Assembly (NCBI GenBank): GCA_032907525.1
Contig: JAJJPM010000021.1
Span: forward strand, 4,039 to 68,038
Reading direction: 5' to 3'
DNA length: 64,000 bases
From: JAHJQQ01 sp032907525
GTDB taxonomy: Bacteria; Pseudomonadota; Gammaproteobacteria; Thiohalobacterales; Thiohalobacteraceae
The translations under genes and the position numbers were made by a program. Position 1 is the first letter of the stretch. Each line of letters begins with the position of its first letter. Below are positions 44,854 to 52,925 of this stretch, in pieces. The notes under the pieces are model-generated. The model saw only the letters and a program-made list of their open reading frames with translations, had not been told where the DNA came from and did no database searches.

Positions 44854-45828
44854 TCAGCGGGGCCGGACGGTCAGGTTGTTGCGTGAGATGACCACCGGCA
44901 GACCGCGCTGCTCGCGCACTGCGCGGTTGATCGCCTCGCCGCTGATCGCCACCGGGCGTCTCTGCAGCGCCGCTTCCACCACGTCCAGGGCCGTGTTCAT
45001 CAGCGCGGCCTTGCCGGCGGTGTCCTCCTCCAGCGGCGGGTGGACCTCCATGTAGAGCGTGCCCGCGATCCAGCCGACCTTGACCGGCTGATTCACGATC
45101 TGCACCGGCGTGCCCACGGGGACCTCCTGGTAGATGGTCTCGATGTCCTCCGGGTACATGCGCAGGCAGCCGTGGGTGACGCGCATGCCGATCCCCCACG
45201 GCTTGTCGGTGCCGTGGATCAGGTAGCCGGGAATGCTCAGCCGCAGGGCGAACTGCCCCAGCGGATTGTTCGGTCCGGGAGGCACGATCTCCGGCAGGGT
45301 CTCGCCGCGCGCGGCGGCCTCCGCGCGGATGGACTGCGGCGGACGCCAGGCCGGATCCTTCTGCTTGGACGCGACCTTCGCCTGCCCGAGCGGCGTCGCC
45401 CAGTCCATGCGACCGACGCTGACCGGATAGGTCTTCACCACCCGCGGCTCGCCCGTCCTGGCCGGCGGATAGAAGTACACGCGCATCTCCGGTACGTTCA
45501 GGACCACGCCGCTGCGCGGCGCGTCGGGCAGGATGTAGCGCGTCGGCAGCAGCACCGGCGTGCCCTCGCCCGGCAGCCAGCGGTCGACATCCGGATTGGC
45601 GATGACGATCTCGTCGTGACCGAGATGGTAGCGGCGCGCGATGTCCAGCAGCGTGTCCTCGTGTTCCGCGTGGATGGTGCGCACCTGGCCGACGAGGTCG
45701 ACGTCCTCGGGCGGCAGGGGCAGGGTCTCGGCGGACGCAGTCGCCGCCGCGCCCGAGAGGAACGCGAGCAGCAGACGACCGGCTCGCTGATTTCGACGGG
45801 CTGCGGGCATCGGCAATCCGGAACTCAT
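44854..45828 (-). CDS. L,D-transpeptidase with LysM domain (ErfK/YbiS type)
   Basis: This protein of about 324 residues has a signal peptide (GRLLLAFLSGAAATASA), a LysM-like domain (EDTLLDIARRYHLGHDEIVI), and a YkuD domain with HGTDKPWGIGMRVTHGCLRM carrying the catalytic His-Cys. This matches ErfK/YbiS/YcfS/YnhG, the E. coli enzymes that attach Braun lipoprotein to peptidoglycan. A candidate lipoprotein substrate is encoded next door in convergent orientation. I prefer the ATG at 45828; the ATG at 45810 is also possible. The longer open frame to 45852 is built from an inverted-repeat arm. Confidence 0.92.
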   Translation of the reverse strand: MSSGLPMPAARRNQRAGRLLLAFLSGAAATASAETLPLPPEDVDLVGQVRTIHAEHEDTLLDIARRYHLGHDEIVIANPDVDRWLPGEGTPVLLPTRYILPDAPRSGVVLNVPEMRVYFYPPARTGEPRVVKTYPVSVGRMDWATPLGQAKVASKQKDPAWRPPQSIRAEAAARGETLPEIVPPGPNNPLGQFALRLSIPGYLIHGTDKPWGIGMRVTHGCLRMYPEDIETIYQEVPVGTPVQIVNQPVKVGWIAGTLYMEVHPPLEEDTAGKAALMNTALDVVEAALQRRPVAISGEAINRAVREQRGLPVVISRNNLTVRPR

Positions 45829-45831
45829 GAA

Positions 45832-45994
45832 CCCGAAAACCGCTTTCGCCACGGAAGCACACGGAAAAACGCGGGCACGATCATATACTTCACGCGACGG
45901 CCCGCGTCACCCGCCAGATGCCGGGTCAGAGCTTCATGACGCAATTTCATTTCGGTGTCTTCCGTGTGCTTCCGTGGCTGAAACGGTTTTCGGG
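45832..45994. repeat. 34-bp inverted repeat of the CCACGGAA class
   Basis: Bases 45832-45865 and 45961-45994 are reverse complements with three mismatches (GCCACGGAAGCACACGGA against its partner), enclosing 95 bases. The left arm lies just upstream of the transpeptidase start codon, in its leader. A 20-base part of the right arm is identical to 10430-10449. Confidence 0.8.
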
Positions 45995-46094
45995 ATGAAT
46001 GGAAAACGGGACGCGCCGCGGCGCGCGGGGGTGCATTCTACGGCATGGCCGCGGCGGGACAAACTCCGGAGGCGGTTCCGGACGCCGTCCTGTC

Positions 46095-46135
46095 CCCGGC
46101 CGTGGAGTGCGGCGACGCGGCGCTCCACGGCCGGG
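46095..46135. repeat. perfect 13-bp hairpin upstream of the MscS gene
   Basis: CCCGGCCGTGGAG (46095-46107) and CTCCACGGCCGGG (46123-46135) are exact reverse complements with a 15-base loop. There is no T-tract. It resembles the variable-stem hairpins at 841 and 964 in shape, but its loop is different. Confidence 0.5.
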
Positions 46136-46346
46136 CCCCCGGACTGGACCGCCCGCGCCCGGGCTTGCCACAATAGCCCCTGACCATCCGCCGACGGAAA
46201 GCCCGGAGACCACGCCCGCCTCCCCGGCATCCGCGCATCGCCGCGATGCGGCGGGCGCTGCGCGATCCGTATCCCGCATTGCGCGCCACGCGCGTCCCGC
46301 CGCTCTCCACGGCCAGAGCCCGACGCCATCGACACAGGAGACCGCC

Positions 46347-47252
46347 ATGGACCTGCTGCAAAGCTATTTCGGCGACATCAACTGGCAAGATCTCATCTTC
46401 GGCGCCTTGCGCATTCTGCTGATGCTGACGCTCGCCTGGCTGTTGAGTCTCGCGGCCCGCATGGGACTGCGACGCTTCGAACGCCGGCTGGTCGAGCAGG
46501 GGCGACGGCAGGGCGACATCGCCTCGGAAGCGGGCAAACGCGCCGAAACGCTCGTGCGGCTGCTGCGCCAGGGCGTCTCCATCATGATCTGGGTGGTCGC
46601 GCTGCTGGTCATCCTCAACGAGCTCGGCATCTCCGTGGGGCCGATTTTGGCCAGCGCCGGCGTGGCCGGTCTGGCGGTGGGTTTCGGTGCGCAGAATCTG
46701 GTGCGCGATGTCATCAGCGGCTTTTTCCTCATCCTCGAGGATCAGGTGCGCGTCGGCGACGTGGCCGTCGTCAACGGCACCGGCGGCCTGGTCGAGGCGA
46801 TCAACTTCCGCACCCTGGTGCTGCGCGATCTGTCCGGCGTGGTGCACGTCTTTCCCAACGGCAGCGTGACCACGCTCAGCAACGTCACCAAAGAGTGGTC
46901 GGCCTATGTGTTCGACATCGGCGTGGCCTACAAGGAAAACACCGACCGCGTCATCGGCGTGATGCGCGAAGTCGCCGACGCGCTTCAGCGCGACGAACAC
47001 TTCGGCCGGATGATCATCGGCGACATCGAGATCTTCGGCGTGGACAAGCTCGCCGACTCCGCCGTCGTCATCAAAGGCCGCATCAGGACGCAGCCGATCA
47101 AGCAATGGGACGTCGGGCGCGAATTCCTGCGCCGCATAAAACTGGCCTTCGACCGCGAAGGCATCGAGATCCCGTTCCCGCAGCGCTCGCTGCATTTTGG
47201 CACGGAAAATGCGCCTTTCCAGGCCCGTCTGATCCCCTCCGCGCAGGATTGA
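46347..47252 (+). CDS. small-conductance mechanosensitive channel (MscS family)
   Basis: This 301-residue protein has three N-terminal membrane helices (about 20-38, 72-90, 95-120) and the MscS pore helix GVAGLAVGFGAQNLVRDVIS. A beta domain follows (FLILEDQVRVGDVAVVNGTG; FRTLVLRDLSGVVHVFPNGS), then the C-terminal cage. It opens under membrane tension during osmotic downshock. AGGAG precedes the ATG at 46347. Length is close to E. coli MscS (286 residues). No operon partner is evident; the GGDEF gene starts 151 bases later on the same strand. Confidence 0.93.
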   Translation: MDLLQSYFGDINWQDLIFGALRILLMLTLAWLLSLAARMGLRRFERRLVEQGRRQGDIASEAGKRAETLVRLLRQGVSIMIWVVALLVILNELGISVGPILASAGVAGLAVGFGAQNLVRDVISGFFLILEDQVRVGDVAVVNGTGGLVEAINFRTLVLRDLSGVVHVFPNGSVTTLSNVTKEWSAYVFDIGVAYKENTDRVIGVMREVADALQRDEHFGRMIIGDIEIFGVDKLADSAVVIKGRIRTQPIKQWDVGREFLRRIKLAFDREGIEIPFPQRSLHFGTENAPFQARLIPSAQD

Positions 47253-47403
47253 AACCGGAGGGGCGCGATGGCCGTCCGCTTCCCGGAATGCCCGTCCGCG
47301 TGTAGGCCGACGGCCGCATTTTGTAGGCCACTTCCCGGACGTCGCCGATATACTTTCAGTTCTCGAACCAGCTCACACTTTTGGTTGAATCCTTTCGTGA
47401 ATA

Positions 47404-48504
47404 ATGCCGTCAAAACAAGAACACAACGCCCAGGCTCCCATGCACGCCGACACCGCCAACGACTCTATGAGCGCACCCGAACCGTTCGAGCTGTCCCCCG
47501 CCGCGCTCGCCGAGCTGCCCCTGTTTGCGGGAGAGCGCATGGAGGTGCTCGAATGGCTCATCCCGCATTGCCGTATCGAGCGCCTGCCGCCGCAGACGCG
47601 GCTGCTCACGCCCCACGACGTGCAGGACCGCGCCTACCTGATCCTGCAGGGTGACGTCCAGGTCAGGGTCGGCGCGCATGACGAACAGATCATCGCGACC
47701 CTCGGCGCGGGCCAGTGCGTCGGCGAGATGTCGGTCATCGAGGGCGTCCCGCCGTCCGCCGACGTGCTCACCGACACCGCCTGCACGCTGATCTCCATCG
47801 AGGGCGCCGCGTTGCGCACCCTGATCGACACATCCAACGTGGTCGCGAGAAATCTTCTCAAGCTGCTGGCGCGGCGCCTGCGCCGCGACAATCTGATGGT
47901 GCGCGAAAGCCTGGAGCAGAAGGCGCTGTCCGAACGGCGCGCCCGGGTCGACCCGCTGACCGGCCTGCACAACCGGCGCTGGCTGAGCGAGCATCTGCAG
48001 GAGACCATCGAGCAGCACCACGCGACCGCGCGCAGCCTCACGCTGCTGATGATCGACATCGACTACTTCAAGGATTTCAACGACCGCAACGGTCATCTGG
48101 CCGGCGATCAGGCGCTGCTGACGGTAGCCAGGGTGATCAGTGCCTACATCCGTGGCGGCGATCAGGCGGCGCGCTTCGGCGGCGAGGAGTTTCTCGTCAT
48201 TCTGCCCGACACGGGCAGCGCAGAGGCGCGGCGTATCGCCGGCCGCCTCCGCCACGCGATCCAGATCACGCCGATCGTCGCCCCCGACGGTGCAGCGTTG
48301 CCGCGCGTGACGGCATCCATCGGTCTCGCGGAAAGCACACCCGGCGAGACGGCCGATGCGCTGATCGCGCGGGCCGATGCCGCGCTCTATCAGGCCAAAC
48401 GCGAAGGCCGCAACCGCGTCAGGATCAGCCTGCCCGGCGACGCCGTGCCGCCGGCCGGCCCCTTCACCTTGCGCCGCACCCCCGACGACAAGCGCCGCCC
48501 CTGA
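47404..48504 (+). CDS. cyclic-nucleotide-binding-domain diguanylate cyclase
   Basis: This 366-residue soluble protein pairs an N-terminal cNMP-binding domain (about 40-150: LPLFAGERMEVLEWLI, YLILQGDVQVRVG, GAGQCVGEMSVIEGVPPSAD) with a C-terminal GGDEF domain. The cyclase motif is GGEEF (259-263), an active variant, and an I-site RGGD lies five residues before it. It should synthesise c-di-GMP, possibly in response to a cyclic nucleotide, though some such domains bind nothing. There is no DNA-binding domain. The start at 47404 is the first ATG; later in-frame ATGs at codons 13 and 22 are possible. Confidence 0.92.
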   Translation: MPSKQEHNAQAPMHADTANDSMSAPEPFELSPAALAELPLFAGERMEVLEWLIPHCRIERLPPQTRLLTPHDVQDRAYLILQGDVQVRVGAHDEQIIATLGAGQCVGEMSVIEGVPPSADVLTDTACTLISIEGAALRTLIDTSNVVARNLLKLLARRLRRDNLMVRESLEQKALSERRARVDPLTGLHNRRWLSEHLQETIEQHHATARSLTLLMIDIDYFKDFNDRNGHLAGDQALLTVARVISAYIRGGDQAARFGGEEFLVILPDTGSAEARRIAGRLRHAIQITPIVAPDGAALPRVTASIGLAESTPGETADALIARADAALYQAKREGRNRVRISLPGDAVPPAGPFTLRRTPDDKRRP

Positions 48505-48528
48505 GGCCGGAAGCTCCCCCAGCCGCGA

Positions 48529-51500
48529 TCACTCCTTGCCCGTCCCGCCTGCGCCGGCCTCCTTCGGGGGCACGGCCCGCTTCCCCGTCGCGCGCCACAG
48601 ACCACCCGTCGCCAGGCACTGCCAGCCCCAGCGCAGCCAGCCGAGCAGCGCGAACGCCAGCCACAGCGCCCAGGCCAGCATCAGCAGGCGGTAGACCAGC
48701 AGCGGCACCGACACGACACGGCCCTGCGGATAGGCCGCGGCGGCGATGTCCTGGTACCAGTTCAGCGTGTTGCCGTAGGAGAAGTTGCCGGCGATCTGCA
48801 TGTCGGGCCGTCCCAGCAGTCCCTGCTCGACCGCCGCGAACAGACTGGCCAGCGCCAGCAGCGTCACCACGCCGATCGCCACCTGCAGCGCGTTGAACAG
48901 CCGTGCATCGCCGAAGCGCTGCGCCCAGCCGCGCCCGCGCGCGCCCAGCAGGAACAGCCAGCCCACCACCAGCGCCGCCGGTACGATCGGACTCTGGCTC
49001 AGGCCGATGCCGAGGAGCAGCCAGTGACGGGTCCCGAGCGGCGTAAGCCGCAGCCGGCCGAGGGCGACCGCCAGCAGCGCGATCACGATCAGCACGCCCC
49101 AGAACAGCACGGCGGGCCCGAGCCGCGGTCCGCCGGCGAACAGGATCCAGCGGTCGTCGCCCAGGGTGGCCTGCAGATGCGCGTTGACGCTCGCTGCGCC
49201 GAGGTCGATGGCGGGCGTCCGGAAGCGCGTGCCGATACCGGCGGCCTCACGCCAGCCGATGTCCACGGTCTGTTCGCGCGGCGCCACCGGCAGAACCAGC
49301 TTGCCGCCCTCCAGACGGATGGGCTGGGCGACGCCGTCGATCGACACGCCGGTGAGCTCGGCCCCTTCGGGCAGGGCGATGGCATGCTGGGTGCCCTGGC
49401 TGCTGCGCAGCGTCAGCGACAGGTTCGCCTCCGTCGCGCGCTTGCCGGGCGCCACCCGCAGATGCGAACGGTCGATGGTGAGGGTCTGGCCGCCGACGCC
49501 CTCGGGCCGCGCCACCGTCAGCGTCACGGCCTCGCCCGGCCACGGCCGCCAGGTCGGGAACCAGTTGGCGTTGCGATCCTGATGATGGGTGACGGGAATA
49601 CCTTCGGCGGCGACGTGCCAGACGGGACTGACGTCCGCGGCCCACTGCTCCACCCAGTTCGGAGTCTCGGCGGCGCGCAGTTCGATGCGCTCGCGCTCGG
49701 CCAGGATGGACTGCCAGCGGGTCTGCATGGCGTTCGGCGCCAGCGCGATGTGCACGGCGCCGTCCTTCACTACCATGCCGTCGCTGACCACCGATTCGCC
49801 GTCGAGCAGCGGCACCGCCAGCGTCAGCGCCGAGCCCGGCGGCGACAGGCGCTGTATGCGCGTCTCCACCGTCCACTCCGTGCCCAGGCGCAGAGTGCGC
49901 TCGACGCGGGCGAAGGCCGGCAGGGTGCGCGGTTCCAGCGCGCTGGCCTTCAGATCATCCGCCAGCCGGGTGAGCTGCAGCCCGCCCTGCACCTGGCCGT
50001 CCGGATCGACCCCGGCCACCGACCAGCCCTGCGCGGCGACCGTGACGCGGCGCGGCCGCAGCGGCAGTGGCAGCTGGATGCTCGCGCGCTGCACCGCGGG
50101 CCCGCTCACCAGCAGTTCGTGCACGCCTGCCTCGAGGCCGACCCAGAGTTCGCCGCCGGGGGTGCGGAACAGCCCCGTCGCCGGCCGGTCGTCGACCAGC
50201 ACGCTGCTCGGCAGCCACTGGCCGGCCTGCGCCGGCAGCGGCACGGCGGTGCGCTCGTGGGCCTCGACCTCCAGGCGCAGCAGCAGCCGGTCGTCGCGGA
50301 TATCCAGGTGCAGGCGCGGCGCCTGCGCGCAGGCCGGAAGACAGTCGGGCGGCGCCAGCAGCCGGGTGCGGAGCTCCTGCAGCAGTGCGTCCGGCGGCAG
50401 GTCCTGGATCTGGGCCTGGGCCTCGCGCCCCGCCGGCAGCAGCAGGCCGGCGATGCAGGCCGCCGTCAGCACCCCCGGCAGCAGGCCTCCGCCCAGGCGC
50501 AGCCGCCCGACCGGCCGGCCGATCACGCGCAGCGCGAGCAGCGCCACGAGCGTCACCCGCAGGAGATCGAGCAGCAGATTCACGGCCGGCGGCAGCAGCA
50601 CCAGGTCGATCCGCTGATCGGCGGCGACGGGGCCGTTCCAGGACAGGGGCACGGAACGCCAGGTCCAGACCGGCAGCCCGGGGCCGGTGGACACCACGGC
50701 CTCCGGATCGATCTGGGCGATATAACGGGAGTAGCTCCCCACCTCGCCCCTGCCCGGCCGCTCCTCGACGGACTTGGCCGACGCGGCGTCCAGCGAAGTC
50801 ACGGCCGCGGGGGCACCGGCCATCTCCCGCGGATATGACGGTGCACCCACCGTCTGCTGCGGGCTCACGCCGGGCAGTTCGAGCTGCGGATACAGGCCGG
50901 TGCGCACCGCGGACACGGCGTAGGGCACGGCGATGACGAGCAGCGCGGCCAGACTCAGATAGCCGTAGCCGCGCACCGCCCGCTGCAGGCGTCCCGGCGG
51001 GACGACGCGCAGCAGCGCGACACTCGCCAGCAGGCTCAGCCACACGCCGGCCGGCGCGCCCGGCTCGTGCCAGGTCAGCGTCAGCATGACCAGCATCAGC
51101 CCGCCCCAGACGGGGCCCCACAGGCGCTGCGCGGTGATCACGGCGAGCAGCACCAGGAAGATGTCCAGCAGCGTCCAGCGCTGCAGCCAGGTCGCGGGTA
51201 CGTTGTCGACGCCGCCCGCGGAGAACAGCTCCCAGCCCGGCGGCAGGTGCAGGGTCGCGGCGACATTCTGGAAATCGTGCCGCCAGCCGACGGCGGGGAT
51301 ACGCGTCACGGGCCCCTCGTAGCGGCTGTCGGCGACCAGATTCAACGCGCCGCGGCGGATCTCCACGCCAGCGCCGGCCGCGCCCGACAGACGCGTGATC
51401 ACCTGCGGCTGACCGTCGAGTGCGACCTGGCCCAGCTGCAGTTCGGGATCGGCCTCCAGGCGCCAGCTGCGCGTGACGCTACCGCCGATGGCGTCGCGCA

Positions 51501-52644
51501 GGGTGTAGCCGCCGCCGTCGAAATCCAGCCACAGCGTGCGCTGCAGGCGCAGCTGATCGGGGTTGGGATCGGGATCGCCGCGGCGCAGGACCTCGAAGGT
51601 CAGCCCGGTATCCGGCGTCAGGCGGTAGGCCGGCAACGCCTGCCAGTCGCCCGGCAGGCCGGTCTGGCGGGCGTCGATGGCGACGGCGCCGCCGACCTCG
51701 ACCAGCCGCAGTTCGGGTCGGGCGTCGAACACCCAGACCTCTTCTTGCGGCCAGGGTGCCGGCACCGCGGCCGCGGGCAGCTCCGTCATCGGTCCGGCGA
51801 AGCGCGCGGTCATGCGCAGCTGCCAGCGGCCCGGCCGCACCTGGATGCGCAGCCGGCCGTCGGCCTCCAGGCGTGCGGCCAGCCGGGATTCCAGGGCCAT
51901 CGGTATGGCGCCGGGCAGCAGCGCCGGCCCGACGAGGATTTCGCGCTGCCGCCCGGACACGTCCAGATCGATGTGGGTCTCGACCTGCAGCGGCGTCTCG
52001 TCGACGATGCGCCGGAACACCCGCAGCTCCGCCCGGTCGGCGTCGGCGGCCGCGGTGTCCGGTTCCTCGCCCGCCAGCCACAGCAGGCCGTCGGCGCGCA
52101 GCGCGGGCTGGTCGACGGTCCTGCCGTCGCGGGTCAGCGCCAGCAGTCCCAGTTCCGCCGGCAGCGCGAGCGACTCCGGCAGCGCGTTCCAGACGAAGGC
52201 GCCCCGAACCTGATGCGTGCCGGGAGCGAGTTCCAGCACCGGCCGGCCGTTGCGGTCCAGCACGGCGACGCGGCGGCCGTCGACCTCGACCCCGACCGGC
52301 CAGTGGCGCGCAGCGCCCGGCAGCGGTACCTGCACGGGCACCTGCGCGTACACCTCCCAGCGCTGCCCGAAGCGGCCGCCGCCGGTCTCGACGGCGAGCT
52401 CCAGCGGACCGGGCCAGGCGCAGCGCCGTTCGGCCCGGTCGAACAGCACGGGACAGCCGAAACCGGTCTCGCCGTGCAGCGCCCAGCCCACCCAGGGCTG
52501 CAGCGGCGCCGGCACGTCCTGCGGCGCGAGCGGCCCCGCCGCCGCGCCCGCCGACAGCGTCAACAGCAGCGATGCGAAAGCCCACCGCAACGAAATCCCG
52601 AATTCTCCCGTCCGTCCCGCGACCCCGCCACGCGCGCATTTCAT
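48529..52644 (-). CDS. very large membrane protein of unknown function
   Basis: I do not recognise this 1371-residue protein. It begins with a probable signal segment (SLRWAFASLLLTLSAGAAAG). A beta-rich, probably periplasmic region of about 480 residues follows, then a helical block near 500-590 (LDIFLVLLAVITAQRLWGPV; GYLSLAALLVIAVPYAVSAV). Two further helices lie near 680-735, with a second beta-rich region from about 750 to 1150. A cluster of helices forms the C-terminus (AVLFWGVLIVIALLAVALGR; LLVYRLLMLAWALWLAFALL). The two soluble regions look alike in style, suggesting an internal duplication. No enzyme motif is evident. AGGGGG eight bases before the ATG supports the start. A repeat separates it from recQ. 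Confidence 0.8.
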   Translation of the reverse strand: MKCARGGVAGRTGEFGISLRWAFASLLLTLSAGAAAGPLAPQDVPAPLQPWVGWALHGETGFGCPVLFDRAERRCAWPGPLELAVETGGGRFGQRWEVYAQVPVQVPLPGAARHWPVGVEVDGRRVAVLDRNGRPVLELAPGTHQVRGAFVWNALPESLALPAELGLLALTRDGRTVDQPALRADGLLWLAGEEPDTAAADADRAELRVFRRIVDETPLQVETHIDLDVSGRQREILVGPALLPGAIPMALESRLAARLEADGRLRIQVRPGRWQLRMTARFAGPMTELPAAAVPAPWPQEEVWVFDARPELRLVEVGGAVAIDARQTGLPGDWQALPAYRLTPDTGLTFEVLRRGDPDPNPDQLRLQRTLWLDFDGGGYTLRDAIGGSVTRSWRLEADPELQLGQVALDGQPQVITRLSGAAGAGVEIRRGALNLVADSRYEGPVTRIPAVGWRHDFQNVAATLHLPPGWELFSAGGVDNVPATWLQRWTLLDIFLVLLAVITAQRLWGPVWGGLMLVMLTLTWHEPGAPAGVWLSLLASVALLRVVPPGRLQRAVRGYGYLSLAALLVIAVPYAVSAVRTGLYPQLELPGVSPQQTVGAPSYPREMAGAPAAVTSLDAASAKSVEERPGRGEVGSYSRYIAQIDPEAVVSTGPGLPVWTWRSVPLSWNGPVAADQRIDLVLLPPAVNLLLDLLRVTLVALLALRVIGRPVGRLRLGGGLLPGVLTAACIAGLLLPAGREAQAQIQDLPPDALLQELRTRLLAPPDCLPACAQAPRLHLDIRDDRLLLRLEVEAHERTAVPLPAQAGQWLPSSVLVDDRPATGLFRTPGGELWVGLEAGVHELLVSGPAVQRASIQLPLPLRPRRVTVAAQGWSVAGVDPDGQVQGGLQLTRLADDLKASALEPRTLPAFARVERTLRLGTEWTVETRIQRLSPPGSALTLAVPLLDGESVVSDGMVVKDGAVHIALAPNAMQTRWQSILAERERIELRAAETPNWVEQWAADVSPVWHVAAEGIPVTHHQDRNANWFPTWRPWPGEAVTLTVARPEGVGGQTLTIDRSHLRVAPGKRATEANLSLTLRSSQGTQHAIALPEGAELTGVSIDGVAQPIRLEGGKLVLPVAPREQTVDIGWREAAGIGTRFRTPAIDLGAASVNAHLQATLGDDRWILFAGGPRLGPAVLFWGVLIVIALLAVALGRLRLTPLGTRHWLLLGIGLSQSPIVPAALVVGWLFLLGARGRGWAQRFGDARLFNALQVAIGVVTLLALASLFAAVEQGLLGRPDMQIAGNFSYGNTLNWYQDIAAAAYPQGRVVSVPLLVYRLLMLAWALWLAFALLGWLRWGWQCLATGGLWRATGKRAVPPKEAGAGGTGKE

Positions 52645-52735
52645 GAGATGCCCCCTTCAAACGTTAGCGCTGTTGTTCTTGTCACGCCGAACCACCGGCA
52701 TCCGGAAAGCACGGTTTGTGCCAGAGACATCGATG

Positions 52736-52922
52736 GCCACAAAATCCACGAAACCCGCGAAAGGTGTGAGAGGAAAACCGTGTCTCGAAAATGAGGGTTT
52801 GTGGCCCTCCAACATGTCCGTGCTTTCCGGGTTTTCCGTGGCTGGGTTTTCGTCTTGAATTATTTTCGCGGGTTTCGTGGATTTCGTGGCCAAAAGGGTT
52901 TTGCCCGTGTCGTCCGTGGCCG
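52736..52922. repeat. CCACGAAA-class composite repeat, copy A (before recQ)
   Basis: The core (52736-52890) opens with CCACAAAATCCACGAAACCC and closes with TTTCGTGGATTTCGTGGC in inverted orientation. The interior (AACATGTCCGTGCTTTCC, GGGTTTTCGTCTTGAAT) is shared with the copies at 54863-55016 and 56170-56314. A further arm (CCCGTGTCGTCCGTGGCCGG) runs to 52922, three bases from the recQ stop. Confidence 0.8.
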
Positions 52923-52925
52923 GCC

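Larger units (their letters stand above)
45829..46346. other. intergenic region upstream of the MscS gene
   Basis: The gap carries the inverted repeat at 45832-45994 and a separate GC hairpin at 46095-46135. Reading frames here are repeat-derived or low-complexity and were not called. Promoters for the divergent transpeptidase and MscS genes are expected but not recognisable. Confidence 0.5.
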
